Positions 12,928 to 24,600 of a stretch of DNA of 64,000 nt are shown here, in pieces. This stretch comes from Sipunculus nudus (taxonomy: Eukaryota; Annelida; Sipuncula; Golfingiida; Sipunculidae). The position numbers were made by a program, and so were the translations under genes. The DNA lies in the NCBI GenBank assembly GCA_026874595.1, contig CM049307.1, positions 76,794,643-76,858,642 on the forward strand, given 5' to 3'. The first letter of the stretch is position 1. Each line of letters begins with the position of its first letter. The notes beneath the pieces were generated by a model. That model worked only from the letters and a program-made list of their open reading frames with translations. It ran no database searches and had not been told where the DNA came from.

Positions 12928-13556
12928 TTAGCTCAACTGACTATAAGTCATCTGAGCTATAGTCATGGTCCTTTGCTCGTTGTCCGTCCGGTCGTCTGTT
13001 AAAAGGGCAGTTTTGAAATTTTTGGATCTACACCTCCCAAATTTGGCATACAGTAAGAGGTCCACGAAATCTCCTAGAATACGAAATATTGGGTCGCAAG
13101 TACTTCTTCGAGATATTAAGGAAAAACTTCAATTTTCCATTTCAAAACCCATTGGTACACTTCAAGACTTGTCTTATATCAAAACCGCTAATCTGAATAT
13201 GGTCATATTTAATATGTACATATTTTTCTATACATTTGCCATGAACATGTCAGAAATTATGACAATATTGCTTACAATATTGCTTATTTGGTTTAAGTTA
13301 TGAGCCTAAACATGATGTACTGGTCTTACAAATAAACAAAAATTGCCGACATTGTCGCTGTATAAAGGCTGACGACATTGAACGATTTCAAATATTAAGA
13401 ATCAATTGAAAGAGTACAATAACGCCTGCCGGGCCCCTTACTTTCGTGTAGAAGTGTTATATAGTGCGCCCCAAACTTTTGTGTTAATCTGACAAACTAT
13501 GGCATCACTTTCTGGCGAATATTGCCACCAACATATGTCACATGTCTGACGAATCA
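12928..13556 (+). repeat. R1 hairpin-headed repeat, copy 1
   Basis: Starts with TTAGCTCAACTGACTATAAG, which with the next bases forms an imperfect palindrome (AGCTCA...TGAGCT). It is followed by GGTCCTTTG and TCCG-rich text, then a body mentioning GTCTGTTAAAAGGGC. The adjacent copy at 13,557 and the copy at 18,566 share this order. A 112-codon open frame inside (12,965-13,303) is judged fortuitous. Confidence 0.6.
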
Positions 13557-14250
13557 TTAGCTGAGCTGACTATAAGTCATCTGAGCTATAGTCTTGGTCC
13601 TTTGTCCGTCGTCTGGCAGGCTGTCCGGCTGTCTGTTAACAGGGTACACAATTGAACCTACAAATCCAAAATTTAGCATACTGTAAGAGTTCCCCAAAAT
13701 CTCCTACCATACCGAAAATTAGGTCACTAGGGCTTCGTTCCATTGAGATATTAAAGAAATCTTTATTTATCCATTGAAAACCCATTAATTGTTACACTTC
13801 AAGACTGCATGCCTGATATCAAAACAATTGATCTGACTTTGATCATTCAAATACACATATTCCTCCATACATTTGCTGTGTACATGTCATAAATTAGGTC
13901 AGTATTGCATAATATTTTTAAATTATGGGCCCAAACATAATGCACTTTGTCAAAAATCTGGAAATATATTTACTAACTTAACCTTAGAATGGCTGAAGCT
14001 AAAGACTTGTTTTCAAGGATAAAACTTAATTTAATCAAAATTCAATTGTATACCCAAGATTAGTTCTAAATTTTGCATTTTATAAGATATTAGCTTACAA
14101 AAACTTTACCCAAATTTAACCATGGCACATTTTTTCCCTTAAGTGCTGTGGATTTAAGTTTAACAGCTTGTATACATAAGGATTTCATCTGTTAAAATTT
14201 CAAAATAAAAGCTCCAAAATTAGGTTAGTTATTGCATTTTTTTTGAGTGT
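13557..14250 (+). repeat. R1 hairpin-headed repeat, copy 2
   Basis: Head TTAGCTGAGCTGACTATAAG, then TCCGTCGTC and GTCTGTTAACAGGG, in the same order as copy 1. The distal part (about 13,980-14,240, ending near AAAATAAAAGCTCC) is also found at 24,540-24,770 in intron 3 of the companion gene, so the family is long. Its transposon class is not clear. A terminal hairpin would suit a Helitron-type end, but no replicase is present. Confidence 0.6.
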
Positions 14251-15217
14251 CTCATTGTATTCACCAATTCACTTCACTGTCAAGCAGCTCACTTTTGTAT
14301 CTGGAGGTCATTCAGTGGGAAGCAGGTCATTTCAAACCCTCATTATTTCGAACCCTAGTCATTTTGTACCCATCTTAGGGCTGGAGTGGGAGAAGTAGAT
14401 ATATACACCTAAGTCGTTTCCTGCTTGGTTCTTTCATACCCTAGTTCCCGGGGCTGTTCTCCTGGTCGTTTCTTACCCCAAGTCAGATAGGATTCCCAAC
14501 CATCTTGTCGTTCATTGACATTCTGTGTCTCCATATTCAGATGTTATGCATACACAACTACCATGAACTTTACCAGCATCAAGTGTGAATATTATATTTG
14601 TTTATGTTTTACCTGCATAATTTCAGTAATTTCGAACCCTATCCGTCTGGCCTCAATTGCATGTTTTGAAACCCTTGAACTTAAATTTTTCAGATCCTTT
14701 AGACTGAACGACATAAATATGTATGCACAAAATGTACATAAAAAATACAACTGTACAAATCAAATGCACATAAATTATTTACATTAAAGTGTTCTATATA
14801 AATAAGTGCACCCACATAAACGAGAGACATTTAGTGTCTAATAATAAGCTTGAAAATCTGTAAAGAAAGGCAAAGCAAAAACAAAATAATACACACACAT
14901 TTTATCTATATATTAATAGCGTAAGGCGATTTTTGTGATTTTCCGTATCTCCTCTGATACCACCGTACGGATTGCCGTGATTTTCTACATACATGTGCCC
15001 CGGGTTTGTCCGAAGAGATTCCGCCCACTTTTATTTGCAATTTGTGCGTATTAAGAGCATAATTAATAATGTATGTATTTGGTCCCCCACGGACGCCCCT
15101 TTTTGGCGTGGTAACACAATGGCCAAGATTGTGAAAGGTCTGGAGCCTTGATTTCTGGGGGGCCTTCTGAGGGATTTTCCTGTATTGGCGAGGAATAATC
15201 CTCTGCTCAAAGGAAGG
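14251..15217. other. No gene; degenerate TTTCGAACCC-type repeats
   Basis: From about 14,320 to 14,650 short phrases such as ATTTCGAACCCTA and TCATTTTGTACCC recur at irregular spacing in one orientation. This suggests the decayed subterminal array of an element like the one at 15,218. No gene is recognised. Confidence 0.35.
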
Positions 15218-15666
15218 TTGTTACAACCCATAATGTAATAACCGGCCCATAATGTTATAACGGCCAATATTGTAATAAAAACGACCCATAATGTAATAAT
15301 CATACCCTGCCCATATTGTAATAAAACTGGCCCATACTGTAATAACGGCCCATAATGTAATAAAAAACGGCCCATATTGTAATAACGGCCCATATTGTAA
15401 TAAAAACGACCCATATTGTAATAATCACACCCTACCCATATTGTAATAAAACGGGAAGTGGGAAAAACGACCCATATTGTAATAACATATTTATATTGTA
15501 ATACCATATGTTTAAGCTCAAGAATGACAGGGCACACGCTTAGTGTCATTTACATAATATCCTGCCCCCTCCCATACCCTCTCCATGAACCTGTTACTAA
15601 CCTTAATGAAACCATGGTTCACAATTGAATAAAAAAAATCATATTTTCATACACTAACATATAACG

Positions 15667-15697
<31 letters not shown>

Positions 15698-15752
15698 TAA
15701 TAATAATAATTATTATTATTATTATTATTTTAATAATAATAATATATATATA

Positions 15753-15787
<35 letters not shown>

Positions 15788-16724
15788 GTATAAATAACAG
15801 TTTTCATAGTACCCATGTATGCATATTAGCGCCCCCCCCCCTACAACTTTCGAATTTCTAGATCCGCCACTAATCATGGCCCCCTGCCCTCCCTCAAACC
15901 TGGTTACGCCCCTGAATCTGCCCGCTCTGCGCCCTATGCTCTACCTCTAGAACACAGAAACCGGCATTTTCAAATTGTTGTTTTGTTGTTTCGGCTAATT
16001 CTTTTTAAAAATCAAATTGTAAACTCTTGAATCGCACGAATGACGCATCCAGGTTTTAACTTCAAATACGTGCGTTGAAAGCTCTTTATCTATGCGACGT
16101 GTTATACATGTTAACCTAAGACATCTTAACCAATACATATATAGGCACCAAAAAATTGCAGCAGTACCTCGATTTATAATTTCCAAATCTCGGGAGGTTT
16201 CGAGAGATCATATAAAATCTTCTCTATGATACATTGAGCAAAACGCACTGAAATTTAAACTTTCATTTATATTTTAAATTTAATTTTATATAATTAAAAT
16301 ACATTAAATTGTATCGATAATGAGAGTTTTGTATATTTTATCTGTTAAAATGGACAAAATATTTACATTTTGGCGATATACACCGTTTTAAACAAATAGT
16401 CATTATGTAATCCAGTGGTTTTTCATACTTGTATGTTCACCTACACATTCGTGTCACGAGAAGTCAATATTTGAATTGTCTAAGTTAATTTGCATGAACT
16501 TTGATTTATAAAATTATTGGCCGTTTTACCCACCTTCGATTTTATTACAATATGGGCCGTTTTACCCACTTTCGATTTTATTACAATATGGGCAGGGTAT
16601 AGTTATTACAATATGGGCCGTTTTTTATTACATTATGGGCTATTATTACATTATGGGTCGTTTTTATTACAATATGGGCCGTTATTACATTATGGGCCAG
16701 TTATTACATTATGGGTCGTAACAA
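15218..16724. mobile_element. Fold-back MITE with long inverted motif arrays
   Basis: The left 290 bp (15,218-15,505) is an array of CCCATAATGTAATAA and CCCATATTGTAATAA units. The right 210 bp (16,515-16,724) is the same array in inverse orientation, TTATTACAATATGGGC. The outermost ends pair as TTGTTACAACCC (left) with GGGTCGTAACAA (right). Unit order matches between the arms, including the non-unit phrases AAGTGGG and ATACCCTGCCC, so the arms are true long inverted repeats and not independent arrays. A 3-bp AGG flanks both ends and may be the target duplication. No transposase lies within; an autonomous partner is unknown. Confidence 0.7.
15667..15786. repeat. Microsatellite (AAT)n/(ATT)n then (TA)n
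   Basis: An AAT tract, an ATT tract and a TA tract follow each other. The AAT and ATT parts are mutually inverted and could form the hairpin tip of the fold-back element around them. Confidence 0.9.
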
Positions 16725-17544
16725 AGGTCTTTGAAAGAATTGTTTTGCAGCCAGGCCTTCAACCGGGGTTGTACATGACCTGATATGCTTGAGTGCACAT
16801 GTACCGGGTCCAGGGCCACAAGTGTGTCGCATGCGACTTAAAAACGCACACTTATAAGTACACTTATATATTCCAGGTTTATTAGATGTTTAGTGCCAGT
16901 ATACTGAAAATTAAATACAGAGATTTAAGCATGGTTCAAGTAAGATTAAACTTCAAATATGATGAGAGAAAGGCAAATTAAATTTAACAAGATTAAACAT
17001 GCGGCTTTATGTTTTTATATACACACATCTTATTTCCATGGTGAGTGTGAAGTCTAACAGAAGCACATTTATCCGAATTACAGTATGGTTATCAATCCGT
17101 CGTGGTATATCCGGGCGTATGTGGACACATAACGCATAGGCTTTGTGTTTATTCCAGTCCTTTGATGACCGAGTCTAAATCCAAGATGGCTAGTCACTTT
17201 TTAAAACGCATATATCATTTTGCTTTCACAAATATTTTGAATTTGTTGCCACAGTGAACACATAGCTTGAAACTTGTCAACACCGCTGATCTGAGTGAGG
17301 TATATTAAGTAATCTTCCTTCGTCCATTGTGTGAGGTGTTTACTCCACAACCAATAAGCCCATATACATATGGTTTGAACATAGCTGTTACTCCCTGCCC
17401 TAACCAACAGCATTCTTCGTAAACCCGAGATGGCATGCTGGCTTGATAAAAGGACCAGCTGGTTTACAACAAACACATTTTGTCAACTCGAGCCGAAGCA
17501 AATGCATACGATATTGTATACACTCACGCACACACTCCAGGGTT
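16725..17544. other. No gene recognised
   Basis: A 91-codon minus-strand open frame (17,201-17,476) has no recognisable domain. Nothing else is seen. Confidence 0.45.
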
Positions 17545-17965
17545 TACTATTAATAAACGTATATGCCTCCAAAATTTGAGTTTAGGTTTCAAGGTGAATT
17601 TTATAGTTTACAATAACATAAACTTGAAGTAAATGTCTATAAACATTAAGTTTTAGCTTAAAAGTAAACTTTTAAATTAAGTGTTGAGTAAACTGCAATT
17701 TAGTATCTTGAAACTTGACGTATTTATTTGGTATATATAGGTAAACGTATGGGTTTACTGTGATGTGTACGTTAGACTTAGTAAACATGAAGTTTAAGCT
17801 TGTATGGGATCAGTTAAGTTTCCGGCGTAGTTAACATTAAGTAAATGTCTGTAAACCTGAAGTTTAAGTTTCTACGTGAAACCATAACTTTAATTGGAAT
17901 TAAACGTATATTATATAATACGTTTAACACTATGTTTAATGAAGTTTAATGTTTTCGCACAGTGA
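17545..17965. repeat. TAAAC/AAGTTTA-rich repeat
   Basis: Phrases such as AAGTAAATGTCTATAAAC and AAGTAAATGTCTGTAAACC, with AAGTTTAAG and GTAAACGTAT, recur every 30-60 bp. This looks like a decayed array or the body of a MITE. The family is not identified. Confidence 0.4.
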
Positions 17966-18084
17966 TTCATATTTTTGTAATATTTCATAAGTAGTTCACC
18001 AATATGAACAACCATTATTTTCTGTGTGACAGAGATTTCTTGTTTATTGGACTTGAGATGAACGTGACCTGATTTATTGAGCCC

Positions 18085-18180
18085 CTGTCTCAAAGTCTGA
18101 GTACAAGTCCAAGACTTGGGCCTTCGAGTCTTGAGTCCTTAAAAAAGTGGACTCAAGTCTGGAATGAAGTCCTACATTAC
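18085..18180. repeat. GAGTCC-family repeat fragment
   Basis: Contains GTCTGAGTACAAGTCC and ends in AAAAAAGTGGACTCAAGTC, matching the right end of the element at 2713-2802. Confidence 0.5.
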
Positions 18181-18565
18181 TGGAACAAATGACGTCAGAA
18201 TGAATATTTAAATTTAAAATTTTACTGGCTGCTGTATATGATGATTTTGTGTTTTCACCAAGATGTACCTGTGTACCATAATAGACCTTATCAACACTCC
18301 TTTCTTAATGAGCATCCCTTGTGATAAAATCAAGTCTGACAAGCTGTCTGGAAACTGCAGTCTTGCTGGAGAAACTGTTAGAGCATCCTAAATGCTTGGT
18401 TCAAATTTTACTATTATTTTACACTGATAAATTATGATTAATGACTCTAAATAAATCTATAGTGTACATGACATGCACATCCAATAGTTGTCAAGAAGGA
18501 AAAAAAAATATTTTTTTCAGTCCCTTTGAATACTCAATGAACTTTGTAGGCATCCTGGATGAGTC

Positions 18566-18790
18566 TTAGCTCAGCTGACTATAAGTCATCTGTGCTATTG
18601 ATAGTCATGGTCCTTTGTATGCATCCATCCAGCCCTCCGGCCCTCTGGACATCTGATAACAGGGCACATTTTGAAACCATTGGACCTAGTAATATAAAAC
18701 TTATATAGAGGTAAATTTCCCCTAAATCTCCTACCATACCATGTATTATCCAGTTTTGTTATTTTCCTTATCCACATTTTCTTTCTTTTC
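18566..18790 (+). repeat. R1 hairpin-headed repeat, truncated copy
   Basis: Head TTAGCTCAGCTGACTATAAG, then GGTCCTTTG and TGATAACAGGGC in the order seen at 12,928 and 13,557. It abuts the 5' side of the transposase gene. A splice-acceptor-like CTTTCTTTTCAG lies at its end (near 18,791). Confidence 0.6.
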
Positions 18791-18847
18791 AGATGGATAG
18801 CCTGATCAGGATATTTGAGGGAAAATAAAACTAAGGTAAATACCAGA

Positions 18848-21562
18848 ATGTTGTTTAAATGCAAACTGTGCCAGCTGACAGAAAAGTCTAAGCGTGGGAT
18901 TTTGAGACATTACAAGCATTGCCACAGTAAAGGAAGTCATAACAGTTGCTCACTTCCATGCATTTATGAGCAATGCCCGTTCACTTTCACATGTCACAGT
19001 TCATTAACAGCACACTTATCTCGAGAACATGCTGAAACTACACATAATGAAAGGGCTATTATTTTCACCTGTCCCATGTGTTCTCATGCAGAGAAAACTA
19101 CAAGTGGAATGTTGGGCCATCTACGAGCTCATGTAAACAAAAATGATATGGTGAACTGCCCTTACTCTGGATGTCCTTTTGTTTCAAATGTATCCTCAAC
19201 ATTTAGGGCCCATTTGAGCAGAAAGCATGAAAATTCTACTGCATCAGATTTTCGCACTGACTTACAGAGGCAGGTAGATCCAGTTAGTGTTTCTGCACCT
19301 AATGATCTTAGTGTACAGGATATTGATGATGGCAAGTTTTCTGGAATTGACTGGAATAACTCAGAAAATGACTCTGATTCAGAATCAGATTGTGAAATAT
19401 CTGTTTCACAAAGTTCCTTGCAAAACAAATTGGCTTTGTCTCTTCTCAAAATGTTGACTGTATATCATGTACCTGCATATGCTATCCAAGAAATCATTGA
19501 GGAACTTAATAGTGTTCACCAGCTCTCAAAAACTTTGATAAACACATTAATTAGAGAACATTTAGATGTTGAAATTCCACATGATGTTTTGAACAAAATT
19601 TGTGATTTTATTTGGGAAGAAAATGTGCTCTACAAGCATACCAATGTGGATTCTGTACCGAAAGGAGAGCTTTCTACTGACAAACGAAGAGACTCTTTTT
19701 ACAAAAGGGAATTTCCTCATGTTGCTCCTGTTGAACATGTTCTTGAAGGGAAGGGAAAAAACAGAAGAAGTTTTGTGTATGTTCCAGTTCTTCTGGTATT
19801 ACAAAATTTGTTGAAGCAGCATGAAGTCCTTGAATATATACTAACACCTAAAGAACCTCAACCTCAACCATATACAAAGGTGTATATGGAGCATTTTCAC
19901 ATGGGAAAAACTTTTCAGAAAACAAATTATTTTCAAGTGAGGACTTTTCATTGCAGTTAGTATTGTACACTGATAACTGGGAAATATGTAATCCCTTAGG
20001 AACAAGCAGAAAGGTGCATAAAATGTGTGGCTTCTATTGGACCTTGGCTAACTTTCCAGCAGAATGTTTGTCAAAAGTGCATACATTACAGTTAGCAATA
20101 TTAGCAAAATGTAAAGACATTGTAGATTTTGGGTATGAACAAATTCTGGAACCTTTACTGAAAGACATCAGTTTTTTAGAATCCCATGGACTGTTTGTTG
20201 ATTGCACTGGAGAGCAAATAAAAGGATCTGTTGCCTATGTAGTATCAGATAGTTTAGAAGCCCATGGACTGGCAGGCTATGTTGAATCCTTTTCTAGAAA
20301 TGTCAGGCGTGTTTGCAGATTTTGTTTAGCAACATGGGATGATATTGATGGGAGAACACACATTCAAAAAATTAAACTCAGGAATTCAGAAAATTACCAA
20401 GAGCATTTGGCATTGGTGAAAGATGGGAATTGCTCTGTCAATGAGTGGGGAATCAAACGTGAATGCCCTTTGCACCCTAAATTACTGTACTTCCATGCAT
20501 CTCTGGGATTTGCTCCTGATATTGCCCATGATGTTTTAGAAGGAATTGTACCAGTTGAATTAGCATGCTGCATTGAAAAGCTGGTAGCTAAAGGATATTT
20601 CACACTGAATAGGTTGAATAATAGACTAAAACAGTTCAACTACAGATATACTGATTCTGTCAATAAGCCGCACCCAGTACAGGCAACATATAAAAACAAA
20701 GGATCAGTGGGTAGAAATGCCACAGAAAACTGGGCACTGATTCGCTTGTTTCCTCTTATTGTTGGTGATTTGATTCCAGAGGATGATTCAACTTGGGCTG
20801 TTTTGCTTGAGCTGAAAGATTTGGTTGAACTGTGCTTTGCACCAAGGTTATCAAATGGAGACTTAATATATATGGATTTCAAGATACAGCAACATCATCA
20901 GCTGTACCTTCAGGAGTTCCCTGATAAGAAGCTTATTCCAAAGCATCACTTTACAGAACATTATCCACTTCTTTACAAACTTTTTGGACCTTTATCACTC
21001 TGCAAAACTGTAAGATTTGAATCAAAACACAGCTATTTTAAGCGTGTCGTTCAAGATAATCACAACTTTAAGAACATTTGTAAATCTCTGGCAGAGAAGC
21101 ATCAGCTATTGCAAACTCTACATTTATCAGGAACTTCTTATTTTCAGAACAAAGTTGAGTTAAGAGAACAATGGGAAATTCAGTATGGTGCTTTACCAAA
21201 TGAAATCAAAGAAAAGGTAGCAGAATATTTTGGGCAAAACCAAAGTAAAATTGTGCATTACTGCAAAAAAGCAGAATTTAACAGCAAAACATACAAAACT
21301 GGAATGTGCTTGGTGATAGGTGGTGAGGCTGGTAACCCGGTGTTTGGTGAAATCAAAGCCATTGCTGTTCAAGACAGGAAAGTTTACTTTGTTGTAGTTA
21401 AATTCATCTTGGCACACTGAGCATATAAGAGCTTATGAACTAGATTATACAGGAGAAATTAGAATAGTAAATGCAAAAGAACTGAAAGACTACTATCCTT
21501 TACCTGTGTACAGATTTGTTGGAAAGCAATTTGTGACTCTGAAGCACTATGTTCATCTTTGA
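18848..21562 (+). pseudogene. C2H2 zinc-finger DDE-type transposase (CMC/EnSpm-like), lightly broken
   Basis: The first ATG is at 18,848. The N-terminus has four C2H2 units (CKLC...H, CIYEQC...H, CPMC...H, CPYSGC...H) within the first 130 residues. An acidic linker (NDSDSESD) follows, then the transposase-like core. Candidate catalytic and structural motifs are LYTDNWEICNPLGTSRK (first D), VSDSLEAHGLAGYVESFS (second D), CRFCLA (CxxC) and APDIAHDVLEGIVPVEL (H and E). This motif order recalls the CMC group of transposases; that assignment is from memory. The protein is in two main frames (18,848-19,960 and 19,951-21,420) because of a one-base shift around 19,885-19,905. A second shift near 21,400 moves the last ~50 residues (ending KHYVHL) to a third frame with stop at 21,562. 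Nearly 900 codons are otherwise open, so decay is recent. The companion gene starts 42 bp downstream. Confidence 0.8.
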
Positions 21563-21603
21563 TAAACTTGATTCATGTTAAGGTGCTTTAATTTTGTATA
21601 TAG

Positions 21604-24600
21604 ATGGCTGACAAGCTGCAAGAAGTAAAGTTCCTCATAATCAATGAGCAGGACAAACTAGTGATCGTCCTTCCATTTCCTCGGAGTATTCAGGAACTGC
21701 AGGAGGGTATCAAATAAAAGTGTGAAATAGATGCCAGTGAGATATGGTATGAAGACAGTGATTTTCAAACATTTGTAAGATTAACAGCAATATCAGCCTT
21801 GCCAGAAACCGATAAAATGGTTCTTAAAGTTAAGACAAAAGATCACACCACCACTATGCAGCATATTGACGCTGAAATTCCAGAAGCTGGAGCTTCCACC
21901 AGCACGCCCCAGGCATCGACAAGCACGCCCCAGGCATCCACCAGCACACCACAGATGTCACCAGGAGGCTTCTTGAGGACAGCTACTTCAAAAGAAATTG
22001 TGGTCCCATGCTTTGATTTTGAAATAGAGAAAGCAATTCAGCTGAAATCTCCATCTGATCCATTGAAAAAAGAATTAAAAATTAAAATACTAGACAAATT
22101 AGCTTCCACCATATACAGCGAGTCTTCTGCCTACCCCAGTGGACATGTGTGTGAACAGTGGGCTAAAGCACTGATAAACAAGTGGCCATGCCTAGCTGAG
22201 AAAGTTACAGATGATGATGAGGGATGGGAAGGATGGAAAGTATCCATTGCATTTAAAATGGGTAATTTCCGTAATAAACTTAGGAAACTTGGAGTCCTTG
22301 AAGTGCAGTTAAACCATGGAAAAAGAAGCAAATTTAACAAAACCCTGCCACATGCAAGAAAAGGACTGAAAATACCAAAAAAAGGGGGAATTAAACTGGC
22401 AGCCAGACTTCCCAAACAAGGATGAAGAAGTGATGGAAGACCAGTTCTATGAAAGAAATGATGAAAAAAGGGCTGTATGGCAAGGAAACTGCACAGATAA
22501 TGGCAAGAACCTTTGCAAGGAGACGCCTAGATATCAACAGGAATATGCCCTTGTCAGAAGTGAAAGAGAAGTGGCCAGCACTGTTTGTCCCAACCCAGGT
22601 GATTTTTTTTGTATTTTTAATTCTAAAACTCAATTGTTTTAACATAACAATGTGCAACATATCAGTTGAATTCAGCAGTTACTTTTACTAACTGGCTTTA
22701 GTAATCTGTGGACTTCATGTCATTTATACTTACTTCTATTAATTACTTTCAGAGTTGTCAGCTGTACGTAGTGACCACAACTTTCCATCACTTATGGAAT
22801 TATATACATGATTTGCTACAGAATTTTAAATTCACTTCCTTCATTGGGGACAAAATCTTCATCCTCCTGCAAAGACAGCTCACTATATTGACATATACTG
22901 TCTTAAACATGCACTATCAATAAATTTTTCACATTATTGTATCATGAATTTATATACAACATTGTAAGCAAATATTGTCATATTTACAAGAAATGGGTTG
23001 TTTTTAAAGGTGTTAGCAGAGTTCTCAAGAATAACAAACACTGCACCTGGGAGCACTTTCTTCAGCAATCTTGACAAGGATCTGACTAAACTACGGACTG
23101 CTGTGTTGCCAAAAAAGAGTGAGGAGCTAAAGAAGGAGAAGGAAATTTATGAGAAAGCAAAGGTATATTGAAAAACCAAAATTAAAACAGAGATAAACCA
23201 GCATTGATATGAGATGTAAAATCTAAATTTCATCTTCATCTCCTATTTGTGACTGGAAATCACAATTGCAGCTTCAGCAAATTGAGAAATAACTGTATTT
23301 ATTATTTTTATTTAAATTTAGCCTCCATCCAGCATTTCTAGAGAAATTTCTGTCATGACACTTTTTACAGATTATGATTTCAGACTTTACCTTATATATG
23401 TACCTTTCATGAAAGATACATCAGAAACTTTATTTTACTGTGACACCATTCTGGATTAATATTTACACTCAGATAATTTAGTTCATGGAAATTTTTCTTA
23501 TGATGAACATATCACATATTGGTGCTATTGACTTCCTAGATTCATGTGCAGATTCATGTTCTAGATTCTAGGTCCAGCGGTTGCAATTTGTTCCCTGTTA
23601 ATGGACAATCAGGGCACGGACAAGGGTTATTGCTTCACATAAGACCAGTCAGCCGAGCTAAAAACCTTCAGCAGACTAGCAAGACCCATGGATCGCTTGT
23701 TTATATTTAGTGATACATGTTCTCATTGTGCTTTATTAAACCAATGTGAATTCTAAAAGTTATGTTACTTTGTACACTAATGTTCAGAACATTTAGGTGT
23801 GTATATAGCTATGTTGACACAACCAGTTCATTTTTTACCTTTGTTTGCATCTGAACATCTTGATGGCGTGAAGAAATACTTATTTTTTTTTCATGTTTTT
23901 TTTTTTACAGAAGCAAAATATGAGTGGTGTAGATTCAAGCACCATAGACAGAACCTTTGGTTTGCGAAGCCTTCCACACTTCTTTGGAGAAAATGCAGAA
24001 TCTTTCTTCCTTGATTTGAATGTAAGTTAATTTCATCCAGGTTTAGTCATGGTTATGAATGTTTTATATATATTGTGATTTGGGAATCTTTTAATGGTCC
24101 TATGTCAGAAACATTTACATCAAAATTGTCCTTGCATCTGACTTTTTTTTAGTCAAACAAAATATTTTTTTTTTCATTATGAAACGATGCTACAAACTGA
24201 AATTATGTTTTTACTTGTATTTTTATATGTGCATGTGGGTATTTCAGAAGGATTGTTCTGTCTTTTAATGTAACAGGGCACATGTAGCAGCCTAATGGAT
24301 GATGGCTTTTAAAGCTCACATAAGGTCACTTCTGTCTCTTTGATGTGTGAGTTATGGGGGTGAAAAAAATGCATTTCAGCACTCCAGAAGTTTAGACCTG
24401 TCAGTAAAAACACATCTTCAGGACGTATCATCAAGGTCTTCATGTTACAAACAGTAAAGTTCTCCTATTAAACCCCAAACAGGGCCAATGCAACTTTTTC
24501 CTTTGATTAGTCAAGGGAAAACCTCAAAGTTTCTTTACATAGGACCCATGTTTAATCAAGATTTAATTGTTTACCAGAAATTAGATCAGAATTTTGTTAT

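Noticed and set aside
12965-13303. 112-codon frame in R1 copy 1
   Set aside because: The frame is not kept in the neighbouring R1 copy, so it is fortuitous.
15031-15549. 172-codon minus-strand open frame rich in YNMG and YYNMGRF
   Set aside because: The frame is generated by the ATTACAATATGGGCC motif array of the fold-back element; the plus-strand frame at 16,517-16,783 has the same origin.
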